NCBI GenBank assembly: GCA_016748015.1
Contig: JAAOMT010000183.1
Span: 445,877-509,876, forward strand
DNA length: 64,000 nt
Source: Geosiphon pyriformis
Taxonomy: Eukaryota > Glomeromycota > Glomeromycetes > Archaeosporales > Geosiphonaceae
Reading direction: 5' to 3'
How positions within the stretch are numbered: the stretch's first letter is position 1; each line of letters begins with the position of its first letter. The position numbers and the translations under genes were made by a program. This document shows positions 1-11,135 of this stretch, piece after piece. The notes beneath the pieces are model-generated. The model was not told the DNA's origin. It did no database searches and was given only the letters and a program-made list of their open reading frames with translations.

Positions 1-396
1 CCGTACCAGTCAATTGCATTTTTTTCGGCAGTGGATCTTGATCATGTGCTTCGGAAAGAAGCAGAATCGTGTTGCAAAACATTGTCATATCAACAGGAAA
101 TTCAACCCGGACAAAGTCTTAAAATACAAGACATTTTGAAGAATATATCGTCGCTAAGTGCTTTCACATCCGAAAAAACCTCAAGTGAGCTACCCGAAAT
201 TCCACCTTGTTATCAACACCTTTTGGTGCCAAGCAAGCCATCGGAAGATGAGCTTTTTCTCAAAATACAGGCATCTTCAAGTCTGGAAGAAGTTCAAAAA
301 TTATTCACTTTAAAACCTCCTGTTGAATCTTCAAGAAAAAAGGATACAATCAAAAAAAAAAAAGATTCAAGTAAAATGCAACAGCAGCAGAATTGA
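1..396 (+). CDS. C-terminal end of an unrecognised host protein (5' part outside window)
   Basis: The frame is open from the first base of the window to a TGA at 394-396 (131 residues), so the real start lies upstream and the in-frame GTG at 31 is not a start. I do not recognise the family. The segment is helical-looking and polar, with hydrophobic positions in the middle (ILKNISSLSAF) and a short ELPEIPPCYQHLL stretch. It ends in a lysine-rich patch (KKDTIKKKKD) and a short glutamine run, a composition common at the ends of nuclear proteins. Base composition is less AT-rich than the following 1.7 kb, as expected for real coding sequence, and it does not resemble the transposon proteins in the rest of the window. 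It is the only plausible host gene seen. It could also be a terminal exon. Confidence 0.6.
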   Translation, partial: PYQSIAFFSAVDLDHVLRKEAESCCKTLSYQQEIQPGQSLKIQDILKNISSLSAFTSEKTSSELPEIPPCYQHLLVPSKPSEDELFLKIQASSSLEEVQKLFTLKPPVESSRKKDTIKKKKDSSKMQQQQN

Positions 397-2126
397 GATT
401 GGAATTAGAATCCATAGCAGATTTTGCAAGCTAAAATTTGGTAACAGCATTTAAAATTTCTTACAATGCAAATTTTATACAAAACATTTTAATATTGTTT
501 TGATTTTAAAAAAAAATGTTTAAATAATAAAGAAGATAAAATTCTAAAAATGGTGATAAAATTTTATTTGAACAGTAATATTTTTAAATAGTTTAATAAA
601 TTATTTATTTAATTTAGCAAATTCAATGATTTAATAATAATATCTCAATTAATCAAAAATTTCGCAAAAAGCTTCAAGAGTTTCATTAAAATAATTTCAA
701 GAAACGAATAATTTTTCAGTTATTAAATATAATATTGAATAGTACAAAAATTTCAAAAAAAAGTGTAGTTTTAATTTTCATGAATTTTAAGTTAAGTAAA
801 ACTATTTGGTAATTGGATAATGCAATTCATGCGTTTTTTACACATAATTGGCCATCTAAAATAAAATTTAAATATATTTAATATATGTACGTTTTTTATA
901 TATAATTAGCTATTTGGATTTATTATTTTTTGTAAATATTATCTAAAATTGTATTAACTTAATTGTAAATGAAACTATTAAATTAACAAATTTAATTACA
1001 ATTAAAACTAAAACTAAATTTAAATTTTGTTTTAAAAAAAAGATTTTTTTTGTTTTTATATTAAATATTATTAAATACAAATTTCGAAAACTTAATTTTC
1101 AAATGTAAAATTAAGCTAAATTAGTTAATTTTTAGTGGTTTAAAGAAAATAGTATATATTATCTTTAATATAATTATTGCAATACTGCAAAAATTAAATA
1201 ACTTTGCTTTATGTTTAGTTTTTAAAATAATTGATTAGTATAGCTTTAATTAGTTTAAATACTGATTATATATAAAAAAGATATAAGCTATTTTTATTAT
1301 ATATTATTTCTATTATGTAATTATAAATAGTATTAAATTATATTTAATTAATATTTAAAAAATATTAAAAATATCAATTATTTATAATTTTATAAATTAA
1401 TTAATAATTAAATATATAATAAATTAAGCTAATACAATATTTTTTAAGTTAAATCAGTTTATAAAACTAAAAAATTATTTACAAATTAAAGTTAAATAAT
1501 TTGAATTTTGGTTTTTTTAATTTTTTAACAAAGTAATTTTTTTTACTATTAATTTTAACTATTTATAATAACAATAAATATAAATTATGTATTTTTAACA
1601 TAATAATAATTTAGAACTTGAGATAATTCGAAATTTTAATTTGATTACTTACATAATTAATAATTATTCTGTTAAATAAGTAAGATTATATTATTATATA
1701 CCATTTTTATTTATGAAAATATTGGTTTGCTTTACTGTAATTTTACTAAAATTAGCAAAATTTAAACTAAATCTAGTATATAAAATAATTTATACTAACT
1801 GTAAAAAGCTATGGATTATTTTAGTATAAATTATTTTAAGTTTGACTGTAATTAATAATATTATAAACTAAAAACACTAAAAAATTAAAAAAATATATTC
1901 TAAAAACTATTAAAAAAATATTGTTTTTTAATATTTTAAAAAAATTAATTGTATTAATAATAATAAAAAGTTATTTTTTTGTTTTTTTAACTTTTTTAAT
2001 TATTTAAATAATAATAATAAAAATTGTTTAAACAAATAATAATTTTGTTATTAAATAATTTATAATTAAAAATTATTTAAAAAAATTAGCTGTTTTGTAA
2101 TTACAATTATTAAAACTGAGTTGTTT
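397..2126. other. AT-rich intergenic desert
   Basis: No open frame of useful length and no recognisable element. The sequence is very AT-rich with many A and T runs. AATAAA-like hexamers shortly after the stop codon at 394-396 (around 524) could serve as the poly(A) signal of the upstream gene, but such hexamers are frequent here by chance. Confidence 0.6.
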
Positions 2127-2137
2127 AATTATTAAAA
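2127..2137. repeat. Target-site duplication of LINE copy 1 (left; partner 9025-9035)
   Basis: AATTATTAAAA occurs immediately before the 5' end and again at 9025-9035 after the 3' tail. It is low-complexity AT sequence, so coincidence cannot be excluded. Confidence 0.55.
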
Positions 2138-2267
2138 AAAACTCTTTCTCTTGTCAATCCCCTGACCATGATGAGAGCATAGATATTTCTGAAGTATTTG
2201 CTTTTCTTCCTCCCTTTTTCTCTAGTCCCTGTTAACTATTTCTTTTACTACACCTCCATTTGTCGTG

Positions 2268-4210
2268 ATGGAACTGGTAGGCTCTTCTGTTGGTGGCTCT
2301 GGGTCAATTTTGGCTGGTTTGGGGACCCGCCAAAGTGCGAAAAGCAAGCATATAGATATAGTATACTCTCGAAATACATCCTATAAGAAGCCAAAGAAGT
2401 CTGTCGCTGGTGTTGTGATTGACTTGTCTACTGGCTCTCTGGACTTGAAAAATCTTGGTGGGGCTGGCATCAAGCCTGGGATATTCTGGGGAAGTGAAAT
2501 TGGCAGTGTCACTAGCAGTGTAAGTGATCTTTCAAATATCGAAAATATGGTGAACACAATTGCTGAGGAAACCAGTTATGCGGAATCAGATAAGAACAAT
2601 AATATGAATGAAACGACGCTGAGAAAGACTCACATTCGAATGTTTGCACTGGGTAATTCTTTAAAGTGGCCTTTATTTGAATGTATGAGTGATGACAATG
2701 TTGTGCTGGATCTTCCTTCTCATGTGAATATTGGGTTCAATCAGTCACCTCCGCTCAAATCATGTGCTCTGGAAATACGGAACTTTAATATAATAAAATC
2801 CTTTGTACTTGATATTAAGCTTTCTGCAGTGTCTGGTAAGTTAGTTAGTAATAAATTAATTTCATTAAAAAAAATCTTTTATTGTGTTGATGGTTTTGGG
2901 GGAGCCTCCACTTCCTCAAAATTTTCTGGTATCATTAGATCATCCTTTACATCAAAATTTAGTTTGAATAAGGCTAGGGAAATGGCAATCTGTAAAAAAA
3001 TTTTGGTTAATGATGATGTCAGAAAAGCAACAGCCATTCAGATTGGGAGGTGATTGTCAAGGAGATCCCAATAGATCTTTCCAGATTGGCAGTGGAATCA
3101 ATTTTCTCTAAATTTGGCAAGATTGTGTCTATTAAGATACAGCTAATTGGTCTTTGGCAAAAGACCCTAGTTGAATTTGAGTTGTCTGAAGTTGCCAGTC
3201 AGGTCACTTCTATGTAGTTTGTTTTTATGGGAAAAGATTCTGTGTGTGTGGCTTTGGTGATCAATGATAAACAAATGTGAGTATCTAGGGATCAGCATCG
3301 GGCATTGCTATACACTCTACCAGTGGGCACTACTGCCCATGATCTTTTTGATTTGTTGGTATCCTATGGTGGAAAGTCTTGTTTTATTGGCCGCAATCCT
3401 AGTTCATATGTTCATGATAAGTGTGCTGTAATTTGTTTTGGTAATGAGACATCCAAGTTGGCTGCTATTGGCACAGTTTCTATTTTCAAGAGTGTAAATT
3501 TGCATTGGGCTGGTCTCTCTCTGGTTTGTTGTAATCGATGTAAACAATTTGGTCATATTTCTGTTAACTGTTTGATGGGTGGGAATTCTGGTAGTCATGG
3601 AAGGTGGATGGTGTCAGATCAGGATCAGGTTTGTCTGACTGGAATATATAAGAAAAAAATGGCTCCTATTGCATGGCCAGTTTCATTTGGTGGCAAGACG
3701 TGGGTTCAGGTTGCCGGTAGCTTTTCTTTTTATATGGTTCTTTTGGATGCTTCTGGTGTTAATTCAACCTCAGACATGAACTCTCTCTCAATATCCTTTG
3801 GGTCCCTCGATGTCTCTGATTTAGGTGGTCATTTGGCATCCCTGAAACGCTCTTTGGAACTCTTAGCTGACCAGATTTTTGGTATTATGAAAAGATTGAG
3901 TTTTGTTGAGTTGGTGCCCTTGGCGCCTTCCTCTTGTGTTTTCCCTTCAAATGTTTTTGTGTCTGTAGCTTCAGTTGTGGACTCAAATATGGCTCTGGAT
4001 GGTGGGTTAACTTTGTCTATACCTTTTGTTTCTGGTGCTGATGTGTCTGATGCTGTCCTTAGCTCGAGTGGTTCGAAGGTTCTTACCTCCAAGATGGGTG
4101 GTCTGAAATCTAAGATGTCTGCTCTGGAAGCTTCGATTGGTTCGGTTCTGGTGAAATTGGATCTTTTGTGTTCTAGTTCTGGTTCCCATGTTCCTTTTTC
4201 GTCCCAATGA
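2268..4210 (+). pseudogene. LINE ORF1 (RRM-like plus CCHC zinc-knuckle RNA-binding protein), copy 1
   Basis: ORF1 proteins of this LINE type coat the element RNA. Start ATG at 2268 (MELVGSS); the same place in copy 2 reads ATA. The first part is a serine/glycine-rich leader. An RRM-like segment follows around 3035-3190 (IPIDL, then FSKFGKIVSIK). A zinc knuckle C-X2-C-X4-H-X4-C lies at 3530-3571 (CNRCKQFGHISVNC). The C-terminal part is a predicted coiled or helical repeat-like region (LASLKRSLELLADQI, KMGGLKSKMSALEASIGSVL). Comparison with copy 2 shows one net 1-nt loss near 3030, after which the frame changes, plus nonsense codons at about 3216 and 3278. Length if intact would be about 650 residues, as in copy 2 (653 codons). 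The stop overlaps the ORF2 start. Confidence 0.8.
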
Positions 4211-7200
4211 GCGATCTGGTCTGGAAATTTGCAACATGTAATGTTTGAAGTATCAACGTTCCTACGAAGCAAGCAGACATTGTTCATTGGCATGTGGATT
4301 CTGAGAATATGGATTCTTTTGTTACTAAAACAAAGTTGAGGTCCTTTGCTGGGCCATGGATCAAAGATAAATTTGATGGGGTTTGGATTTTTACTTCTGG
4401 TTTGGATGTTGGTTATCTTGGTGCCGGTGTTGCTGTAATCATAAACAATTCTTTGGCTCACCATGTTTTTAAGGTTGAAGAAATCTCTGGTCGGGTTGTT
4501 TCTGTGCGACTTTTGTTCAAAGGCAAGCTCTCAGTAACTGTGCTTGGTTTGTATGCTGGTGTTTCTTCTGGCACTCATTTTGGTCAGGCATCTAAGATTA
4601 ACTCTTTCATTGCTAAAGCTGTCAATACCAGCACTTTCATTGTGTTGGGTGGAGATTTTAATGAGAACAGGTCTGGAAGGAGTGTGAGTTTTAAGTTTTG
4701 CTTGGGTTTGGGTTTGGTCAATTTTTTTGCTGGTTATTACTTGGCTGAAACACCTACATAGTGCAATTCAAGAGAGATTGAGAAGACTATTAATTACATT
4801 TTTGTTAATGAAAACCTGTCTTCCGCTGTTGTTAAGCATTGGATTAGACCTGTTTCTGAATTTTTTAATATGAATTACAGTACTGTTATGGTGTCGGTTG
4901 GCTTGGGTGGACTCTTGGATGCTCAGTTGAATAGTTTGCGCAAGCAGGCTAACAAGGATTGTTGGAAGTTCAGAATTAGGGATGCGGATGTTGCCAAATG
5001 GAATAAGTTTAAGGATTGTGTTTCAAATAAACTTCTGTTGGTCAAAGACTTTTTTTCTGAGGCTGAAGCTGGTAGTGATCTAGATACTATGTGGGCAATT
5101 TTGAAGAGAGAGATGGTTGAGTCAGCTGATAAGGTGTTTGCGAGGCATTGGTTTAGTGAGTTTCAGTGTCCTAGGAATAAACATTCTTCAAAATTTTTTG
5201 GGCTCGAGCTACTCATTGCTAAAATTGTTAGTAAGATTGGTTCTGGTGATATGCTTGGGGTAGATTATCTTGTGAGAAAATGATTCACTTTGGACAAGAC
5301 CAAGGTTAGCACTTTTTCTGACTTGGTCATCTTGGGTGAGAACAGTGTTGTTTTTCTCAAGCATTTGTCATCAGTTCGCAAAGAATACAGAAGATCGAAA
5401 ATGTTTGAGTCGAGGTTGGCTGAGGAGACTTCCATTAGAAAAGCTATAGATAAGCGCATGGAGAGCTTTGCTTTTAGTAAGGGTGGCATGATTTAAAGCG
5501 TTTTGGACCAGCTTTTTTGTAAGGTGGTTCTTGATCATTTGGTGATTAATAATGACTTGGTTTTGGAACCTAAGGAAGTAAAGTCTAAGGTAGACGAAAT
5601 TATGATGGGGTGGACAAAGGTTCGCACTGTACCTTAATCATTGTCTGAATACTGGGTTTGTCAGTACATGCTGTTGGATTATGTAAGGGATGATGCCTTT
5701 TCCGGTGTTATGAAAGAGATAGATATGGAGGAGTTGCTTCTGGTAGTGGGTGGTCTGCCTGATGGTAAAGCCGCTGGCCTGTCTGGTATTCCCAATAAAC
5801 TGTGGAAGCATGACGGTGAGGTGGTTCTAAGATGTCTGTTGGTTTTGCTGAATGCTTGCTTGTCCGTTGGCAGAGTGTCTGTTTCTTGGAAAAGGGCCTG
5901 GGTGTCAATGATTCCTAAGCCGTATGATTGGGATGGTGTTCTTACAAACACTCGTCCCATTGCTCTAATTGAAACTGCCAGAAAGATTCTCTTTAAGGTT
6001 CTGTCCAATTGGATTTCTTTTATATGTAGTAAGTTTGATGTTCTCCATGGTGACAATTTCTCTGTGTTGAAGGGCACATCTATGCAATCTCTGGTGTTTG
6101 CTGTTGGAGCAGTTGTGAAGGATGCTCTCGAAAAGAATAGGGAACTTTGGCTGGTCTTGTAAGACATGTGGAAAGCATATGATTCTGTTGGGTGACATCA
6201 TTTAAGGGCTAGTTTGCAGAGGATTAAGATATACAACAATTTCATCAGATTTTTTGGTGGTATACATGAGAGTAGGTTCAACAGGGTGATGACGGATTTT
6301 GGTCTTTCTGATAAGTATTATGTTTGTAATGGTTTGGATCAGGGTGAAGTTTTCTTGCCCCTTTTGTGGAGGATTTTTTATGATCCGCTTCTGTGTGAGG
6401 TTAAAAGACATGAGCAGATTTTTGGGTATTGGATAAGTTCCAAGTTTGTTTCGAAGTCAGGTTAAATTGAGGGCAGTAGTGGGTTGTCATCTTATTTTGC
6501 AGCTGGTGTTTTTGTTAATAATACAATTTGAGTTAGGAACTGTCAAGCTGCTACTCAGAATATTTTGGACATTGTGAGTGAGTTTTTTGTTGTTAATAAC
6601 ATTTTCATCAACAATAAAAAGACTGTGGCCATCCCAATTAATCAAGGTGTTAGAATTACTTCTTTGGGTATTAATGATCTGCCTGTTTTAATAGCTAAAA
6701 AGGGTGTAGCTCATCACTATCTGGGTATTTTTTTGTCCACTAAGGGGCTTTTGAAGCTGAGTGTGGCCAAGGCACATTTTGATGTTTGTTTCTTTGCTAA
6801 TGTGGTTCTCAGGAAGGCTATCACTGATAAACAGTTCTCATATCTGGTATCAGCCGTCTTGTAGCCTATTGTTAGCTATCACACTCAGTTCAGCTTTGTC
6901 TTATCAAATGTGTGTAACAAATGGGATGTGATGTTGAAGAAGGGTCTTAAGTTTAAAGCTGGTTTGTCCTGTGATTTCTCCAATGAGACTCTGTGTCATC
7001 CATCTTTATATAGTCTGAAGTCTTTTGAGCAAGTGTAGTCTGAGGGGAAGTTGGCTGTCTTGATTTTATTTTCCAACTCCTCTGGTATTTTTGGCCAGTT
7101 GTTTGAGCACAGGCTTCTCGATTTGCAGGTTCTAGGGTGGTCTCCTTTGAATTCTTTGCAGTTTCCTGTTAGGTTGCATGTTAGCCCCATGAACAATTTT

Positions 7201-8898
7201 CTGGTGGGCGTGGTTAAAATTTTTCTGTGCAATGAGCTATCTTTGTCGAATAGATTGTCCAATGTTTTCTATAGTCCTGGTAATTTTCTTGTGTCATCTA
7301 TCCTGGGGAGTTCTTTGCATTTTAATTTGGTCCGTTCATTGAAGCATTTTGGTATGATTTTTGGTAATAGATTGTTTGACAAAAAGGGGCATGTTATGAG
7401 TTGGGCAACTTTTTGGCATTGGAAGAGGCTGGAGCCAAGGGGTCCTGTTCTTTATTGGTTTATGGTTGTGTCTGATTTTCTTTGCAGCATTGGAGCCTTG
7501 CTGGCCAGTTCTGTGAAGTCTACTTGTCTTTCTGGAGTGAGTGTTTTGGATTCTGAAGAGTTTTCTGTAGTTGTTAGTAAGTTGCATGAGGTCTGGTTTG
7601 ACTCGTTTAAGGTTTTTATGGATGGCTCGTTAAAAAATTTTGGTAGTGCTGATGTTGCTAATGGTGCAGTGGCCTTTTTTCCTGCTATTAATATGAGTAT
7701 TGACATTAGGGTTGATGGGCTGTTGTCTTCTACTATGGCCAAACTGCAAGCCATTGCTTTGTCTTTAGAGTGTGTTCCATCTTCTCGTACAGTGATCGTG
7801 CATACTGACAGTCAAGCAGCTATTGATGTGTGCATTTCTGAGATGTTGTTGTCCATGTCTGATTTCCGCTCCTTTTGTTGGTTGGAGAAACAGTGGATTT
7901 TTGATTTGGTTTGCAAAAAAGATCTTTCTGTATATTGGGTTAAAGTCAAAGGGCATTCTGGGGTTGTTGGTAATGTTAGGGCTGATGCTGCTGCTGGAGA
8001 TGCTGTTTTTTCTCATTTATCTTTGCCTGTCAGTGTCCGGGAGTGCTTTTTGGTTGCTGAGAATACACTGGTCTCTGGCAATACTTTTCATTTTGTTTGG
8101 GATTTGTATAAAGCTGTTAGCTGTGCATGGTGGGAGATGAGACCTAGCCATAATGTAATTCTTGGTGTGCTGATTGAAACTGTGGATTGAGATGCTACTG
8201 TTAGGGTGTGACATCCCAATTCACATATGCTTGCTGGTTTTACTAGTCAAAGGTCTTCTTGTCTTTGCACATATCTGATGAAGGCTGTGCACCAACAGCT
8301 TCCTGTGGCAGTTAGGAAACATTTGTATGATAAATTGTACTCTGATGTGTTGTGCTTATTGTGTCATGAGGTGGAGTTACCAGACCATGTTTTCATGTGT
8401 TCTTATAATGTGGAGGTTTGCAAGGAGATATTGGTTGCAGTGTATTTGGACTGGCTGTCCATGATCGGTTCTCATGGTTCATTGTCCTCTGCTGTTTTGC
8501 AATCTCTTGGTCAGTGTTCTTTGAACATTAGTTTGTATTCAGTTCTGTGTAAAGGGTTTGTGCTGAGGAAGTGGTGTGAAGAGGCGGTGGAAATTTTGGA
8601 TGGTAAAAAGGAGGCTGTCAGCACTGTGGTTGGTTTTGTTGGGCATTTGGTTGAGTTACATCACTCTAAAGCCTGGTTGGCAAGATTAGCATTTAGGGTG
8701 AGAATGGAGAAGCCTAGTCTGGTTGGGGATGACGGTTTGTTTTCTGGTTTGTCTCATTGCTTGGGTTTTTTGTTGCCCAATAAGATGGTAAGGATGCTTG
8801 GCATTGCTGGCTCTTTTACTGTTAATTTTGGCCATCACAGATTTTATCTTTTCTTTTTTGGTCTGGATGGTAGTCCTAGTGTTGATATAGGTGTGTAG
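4207..8898 (+). pseudogene. LINE ORF2 (AP endonuclease / reverse transcriptase / RNase H / CCHC), copy 1
   Basis: One frame of 1,564 codons from ATG 4207 to TAG 8896, with 13 nonsense codons and no frameshift (stops at 4246, 4759, 5281, 5494, 5635, 6160, 6193, 6463, 6529, 6862, 7036, 8188, 8209). Domains: APE endonuclease 4207-4890 (GDFNE near 4654, INYIFV near 4789); RT about 5650-6900 (DGKAAGLSGIPNKLW, MIPKP, NTRPIAL, motif C FVNN at 6511-6522); RNase H about 7605-8010 (FMDGS, HTDSQAAID, VKVKGHSG); CCHC finger C-X2-C-X7-H-X3-C at 8353-8400; then a tail of about 165 residues of unknown function. Catalytic losses by comparison with copies 2 and 3: APE Glu to Lys (4327), Asp to Asn (4792), His to Tyr (4876); RNase H Glu to Lys (7741). 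Inactive. Confidence 0.88.
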
Positions 8899-9035
8899 TG
8901 TTGTCTTGTTTGGCCTGAGTGGCTACATGTAGAAAGTGTGTGAACTGCATTTAGTTTGAGCCTCTTAGTTTGGTTCTATGTACTAAATAGCAGTTGGACT
9001 ACACTCATTAAACTTATCAATAAAAATTATTAAAA

Positions 9036-10092
9036 CCAATATTTTTATAAATATATTAAAAAAATTTTATTTTTTAATTAAATATTAACAAATTTTAACA
9101 TAATTTAAAAAAATTTACTAAAAACACTAAAAATATCCATAATATTAATAATTAAAATACTTTTAAACATATTTTATAAAGTTATAACAGCAAAAAAATA
9201 TAAATTCAAAAATTATTTTTATAATTAACTTTTAAAATTATTGAAATTTCTGTAATTTGGTATTTAAATTTATTAATTTATTAATTTAAAAATTTTTTAA
9301 AAAGTTTAATAATAAAGTTTATTGTATAATAAACAAAAATTTAATATAATAATTGATAATACTTAATATTTAACTTTTAATTAACAATAGTTTTTTAAAT
9401 ATTACCAAAAAATGAAAAAAAAATTATTTTTATTTAATCAATTTAGTTTTTAAGATTAGATAATTTAATAAACTAATTAAACAGAATTATATATAAAAAT
9501 ATTACTTGTTTTATATTTAAATCTATTAATAATTACTTAAAAATCAATAATTAAAAATTAATTCAAATTAAGATTATTTAATATGTTTTTGTTATTATTA
9601 TTTAAAATATTTTTTTTATTTATAGTCATAATAAAACTAATAATAATAATAAAAACAAAAAAAAACAATAATTTAATTATTAATTTTTTATTAAAACTTT
9701 AAAATTTTAAAAAAAAACTTCTAATTAAAAACAAAATAATATTCAAAATTAACAAAAAATTGATTTATTATTATTTTATTTAAGAAAAATACTTTTATAA
9801 AATATTATTAAATAATTTTAATAGTTATAAATATTTTAAAAATTAAAAAAAAACTTTTTAAAAACTTTTTTTTAATTTATTTTTATAATTAAAACCAAAA
9901 CAAAGAATAAAAAAACAGTATTTTTATTATTTTTATTATTATTTAAAACAACTAATAAGTTTTTTATCAATAAAATATTAATAGCTATAAAAATTACTTA
10001 ATAATATTTTATAGAAATATTTTATTTAAATAATATAATTATTAAATAATTTTCTATTATTTTAAGAACAGCTTTTTTATTTTTGGTTAAAG
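9036..10092. other. AT-rich desert
   Basis: No ORF or recognisable element fragment. Homopolymer runs of A and T and interspersed TAA/ATT repeats only. Confidence 0.6.
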
Positions 10093-10097
10093 ATTTT

Positions 10098-10104
<7 letters not shown>

Positions 10105-10151
<47 letters not shown>
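10105..10151 (-). repeat. Poly(A) tail of the truncated LINE (47 T on plus strand)
   Basis: A pure homopolymer of 47 T directly left of the LINE 3' UTR (CCAAACACTACC on the plus strand). The exact length may be affected by sequencing or assembly error. Confidence 0.8.
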
Positions 10152-10253
10152 CCAAACACTACCTAATACTATACATCAAATAATTGATCTAAATTAGGTG
10201 TGAATCATGCACTTTTTACACGTAACTAGCCACTCAGACCAATTAGAACAACA

Positions 10254-11112
10254 CTATGTACCTATATAAATGGAAACCACATTTAAAGCACCTAAAATGA
10301 ACAAATTAAATTTACGCAAACCAAACCTAACACTCAATACATTGTCAATACCCAACAACCTGACAACCCCAGCCGAATACAGGGAAGACAGACCAGAAAT
10401 AGTAGTTAGCATAGAACTGTCTCGAGAAATCAACCCATGTTTCTCTATAAATGCATGATGTTTAACATGGACCAATCAAACCTCATCTCTAAAAGCTAGG
10501 CAAAAATCATGGACAAAGTCCACAATTTTCGCACCAGCAATTTTCAGATCACCAAAAACAGAAACTGCCTCAAAAAACCAATTATTAAAAACAAAGCCTT
10601 TGCATAGAGCAACACGGACTGAGGTGTCAACAACGCATGAAAAAAGAGTTCACAGCACATGAGAAGAAGGGCAATGAAGGCCAAAAATACCTTCCCATTT
10701 AACCACAAAATCACCAAGCAGCTGATTACGACTAGCAAAATCAGAATCACAGGAAAAGACATGGTCTGAGACCTCTATACATCCACAATACAAACAAACC
10801 ACACTAAGGTAACTTCTATCATAAAGGCATTTGTGAATGGCCACAGGCAGTCTACAATGCAGAGCTTTCATAAAATATGTGCGCAAACCAGCAGTCTATA
10901 TACTGGTGAAGCCAGCAGCCATATGTAAATCAGGATGCCAAACAGAAGAAAACCTGCACCAATTGATATCAGTGAGCAATTTGCCAGTAACAACTCTAGT
11001 ACTCGAACTGAAACCCCAATGTAAACAGTGAATAGACTGATAAATGTCATGCACAAAATGCCTAGAATTACCCAAAACAAGACTACCACCAGCCAGGATG
11101 AATCACTCATTC
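10254..11112 (-). pseudogene. LINE ORF2 C-terminal fragment
   Basis: A single minus-strand frame of about 285 codons, aligned with the end of ORF2 in copies 1 and 3 (RHFVHDIYQSIH, VWHPDLHMAAGFTS, TYFMKALHCRLP, VCLYCG, DHVFSC, SIYIGT). It contains three nonsense codons (near 11104, 10908 and 10650) and no frameshift. At least the first is explained by CGA to TGA against the Arg of copy 3. It has no catalytic domain and is a by-product of 5' truncation. Confidence 0.8.
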
Positions 11113-11135
11113 AACTGGGGGTAAATTTTTTAAAA

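Larger units (their letters stand above)
2138..9024 (+). mobile_element. Full-length LINE (non-LTR retrotransposon), copy 1
   Basis: About 6.89 kb, flanked by the candidate 11-bp target-site duplication AATTATTAAAA at 2127-2137 and 9025-9035. The 5' end (TTTCTCTTGTCAAT near 2144) is shared with copy 2 on the other strand. The 3' end carries the family terminus (CACTCATTAAA) followed by a short A-rich tail. The layout is a 5' UTR of about 130 bp, ORF1, ORF2 overlapping it by ATGA, and a 3' UTR of about 125 bp. Domain order in ORF2 (APE, RT, RNase H, CCHC) is that of I/Tad-type LINEs. Both ORFs are broken, so the copy is inactive. AT-rich flanks make the duplication alone weak evidence, but the near-identical length to copy 2 supports both boundaries. 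Confidence 0.85.
10105..11122 (-). mobile_element. 5'-truncated LINE copy with long poly(A) tail
   Basis: Reading on the minus strand, this is the last 0.96 kb of the LINE: the region after RNase H, the CCHC finger (CLYCGCIEVSDHVFSC near 10765-10815), the C-terminal tail ending SIYIGT (10254), the 3' UTR, and then an uninterrupted run of 47 A (T on the plus strand, 10105-10151). Flanking ATTTTTTTAAAA at 10093-10104 and AATTTTTTAAAA at 11124-11135 is a plausible target-site duplication with one mismatch. The 3' UTR stops about 12 nt earlier than in copies 1-3. 5' truncation plus a poly(A) tail is the usual outcome of target-primed reverse transcription. Confidence 0.85.

Noticed and set aside
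1-396. Assigning the partial gene to a named nuclear complex because of the Lys-rich and Gln-rich end
   Set aside because: Composition alone is not evidence of family; no diagnostic motif seen.
3829-4464. Long minus-strand open frame opposite LINE ORF1
   Set aside because: It is the shadow of ORF1/ORF2 on the other strand. Homologous residues are conserved only in the plus-strand reading.
10105-10151. Homopolymer T run as a sequencing artefact or terminator
   Set aside because: It sits exactly at the LINE 3' UTR end in the orientation expected for a poly(A) tail. Only its exact length is uncertain.
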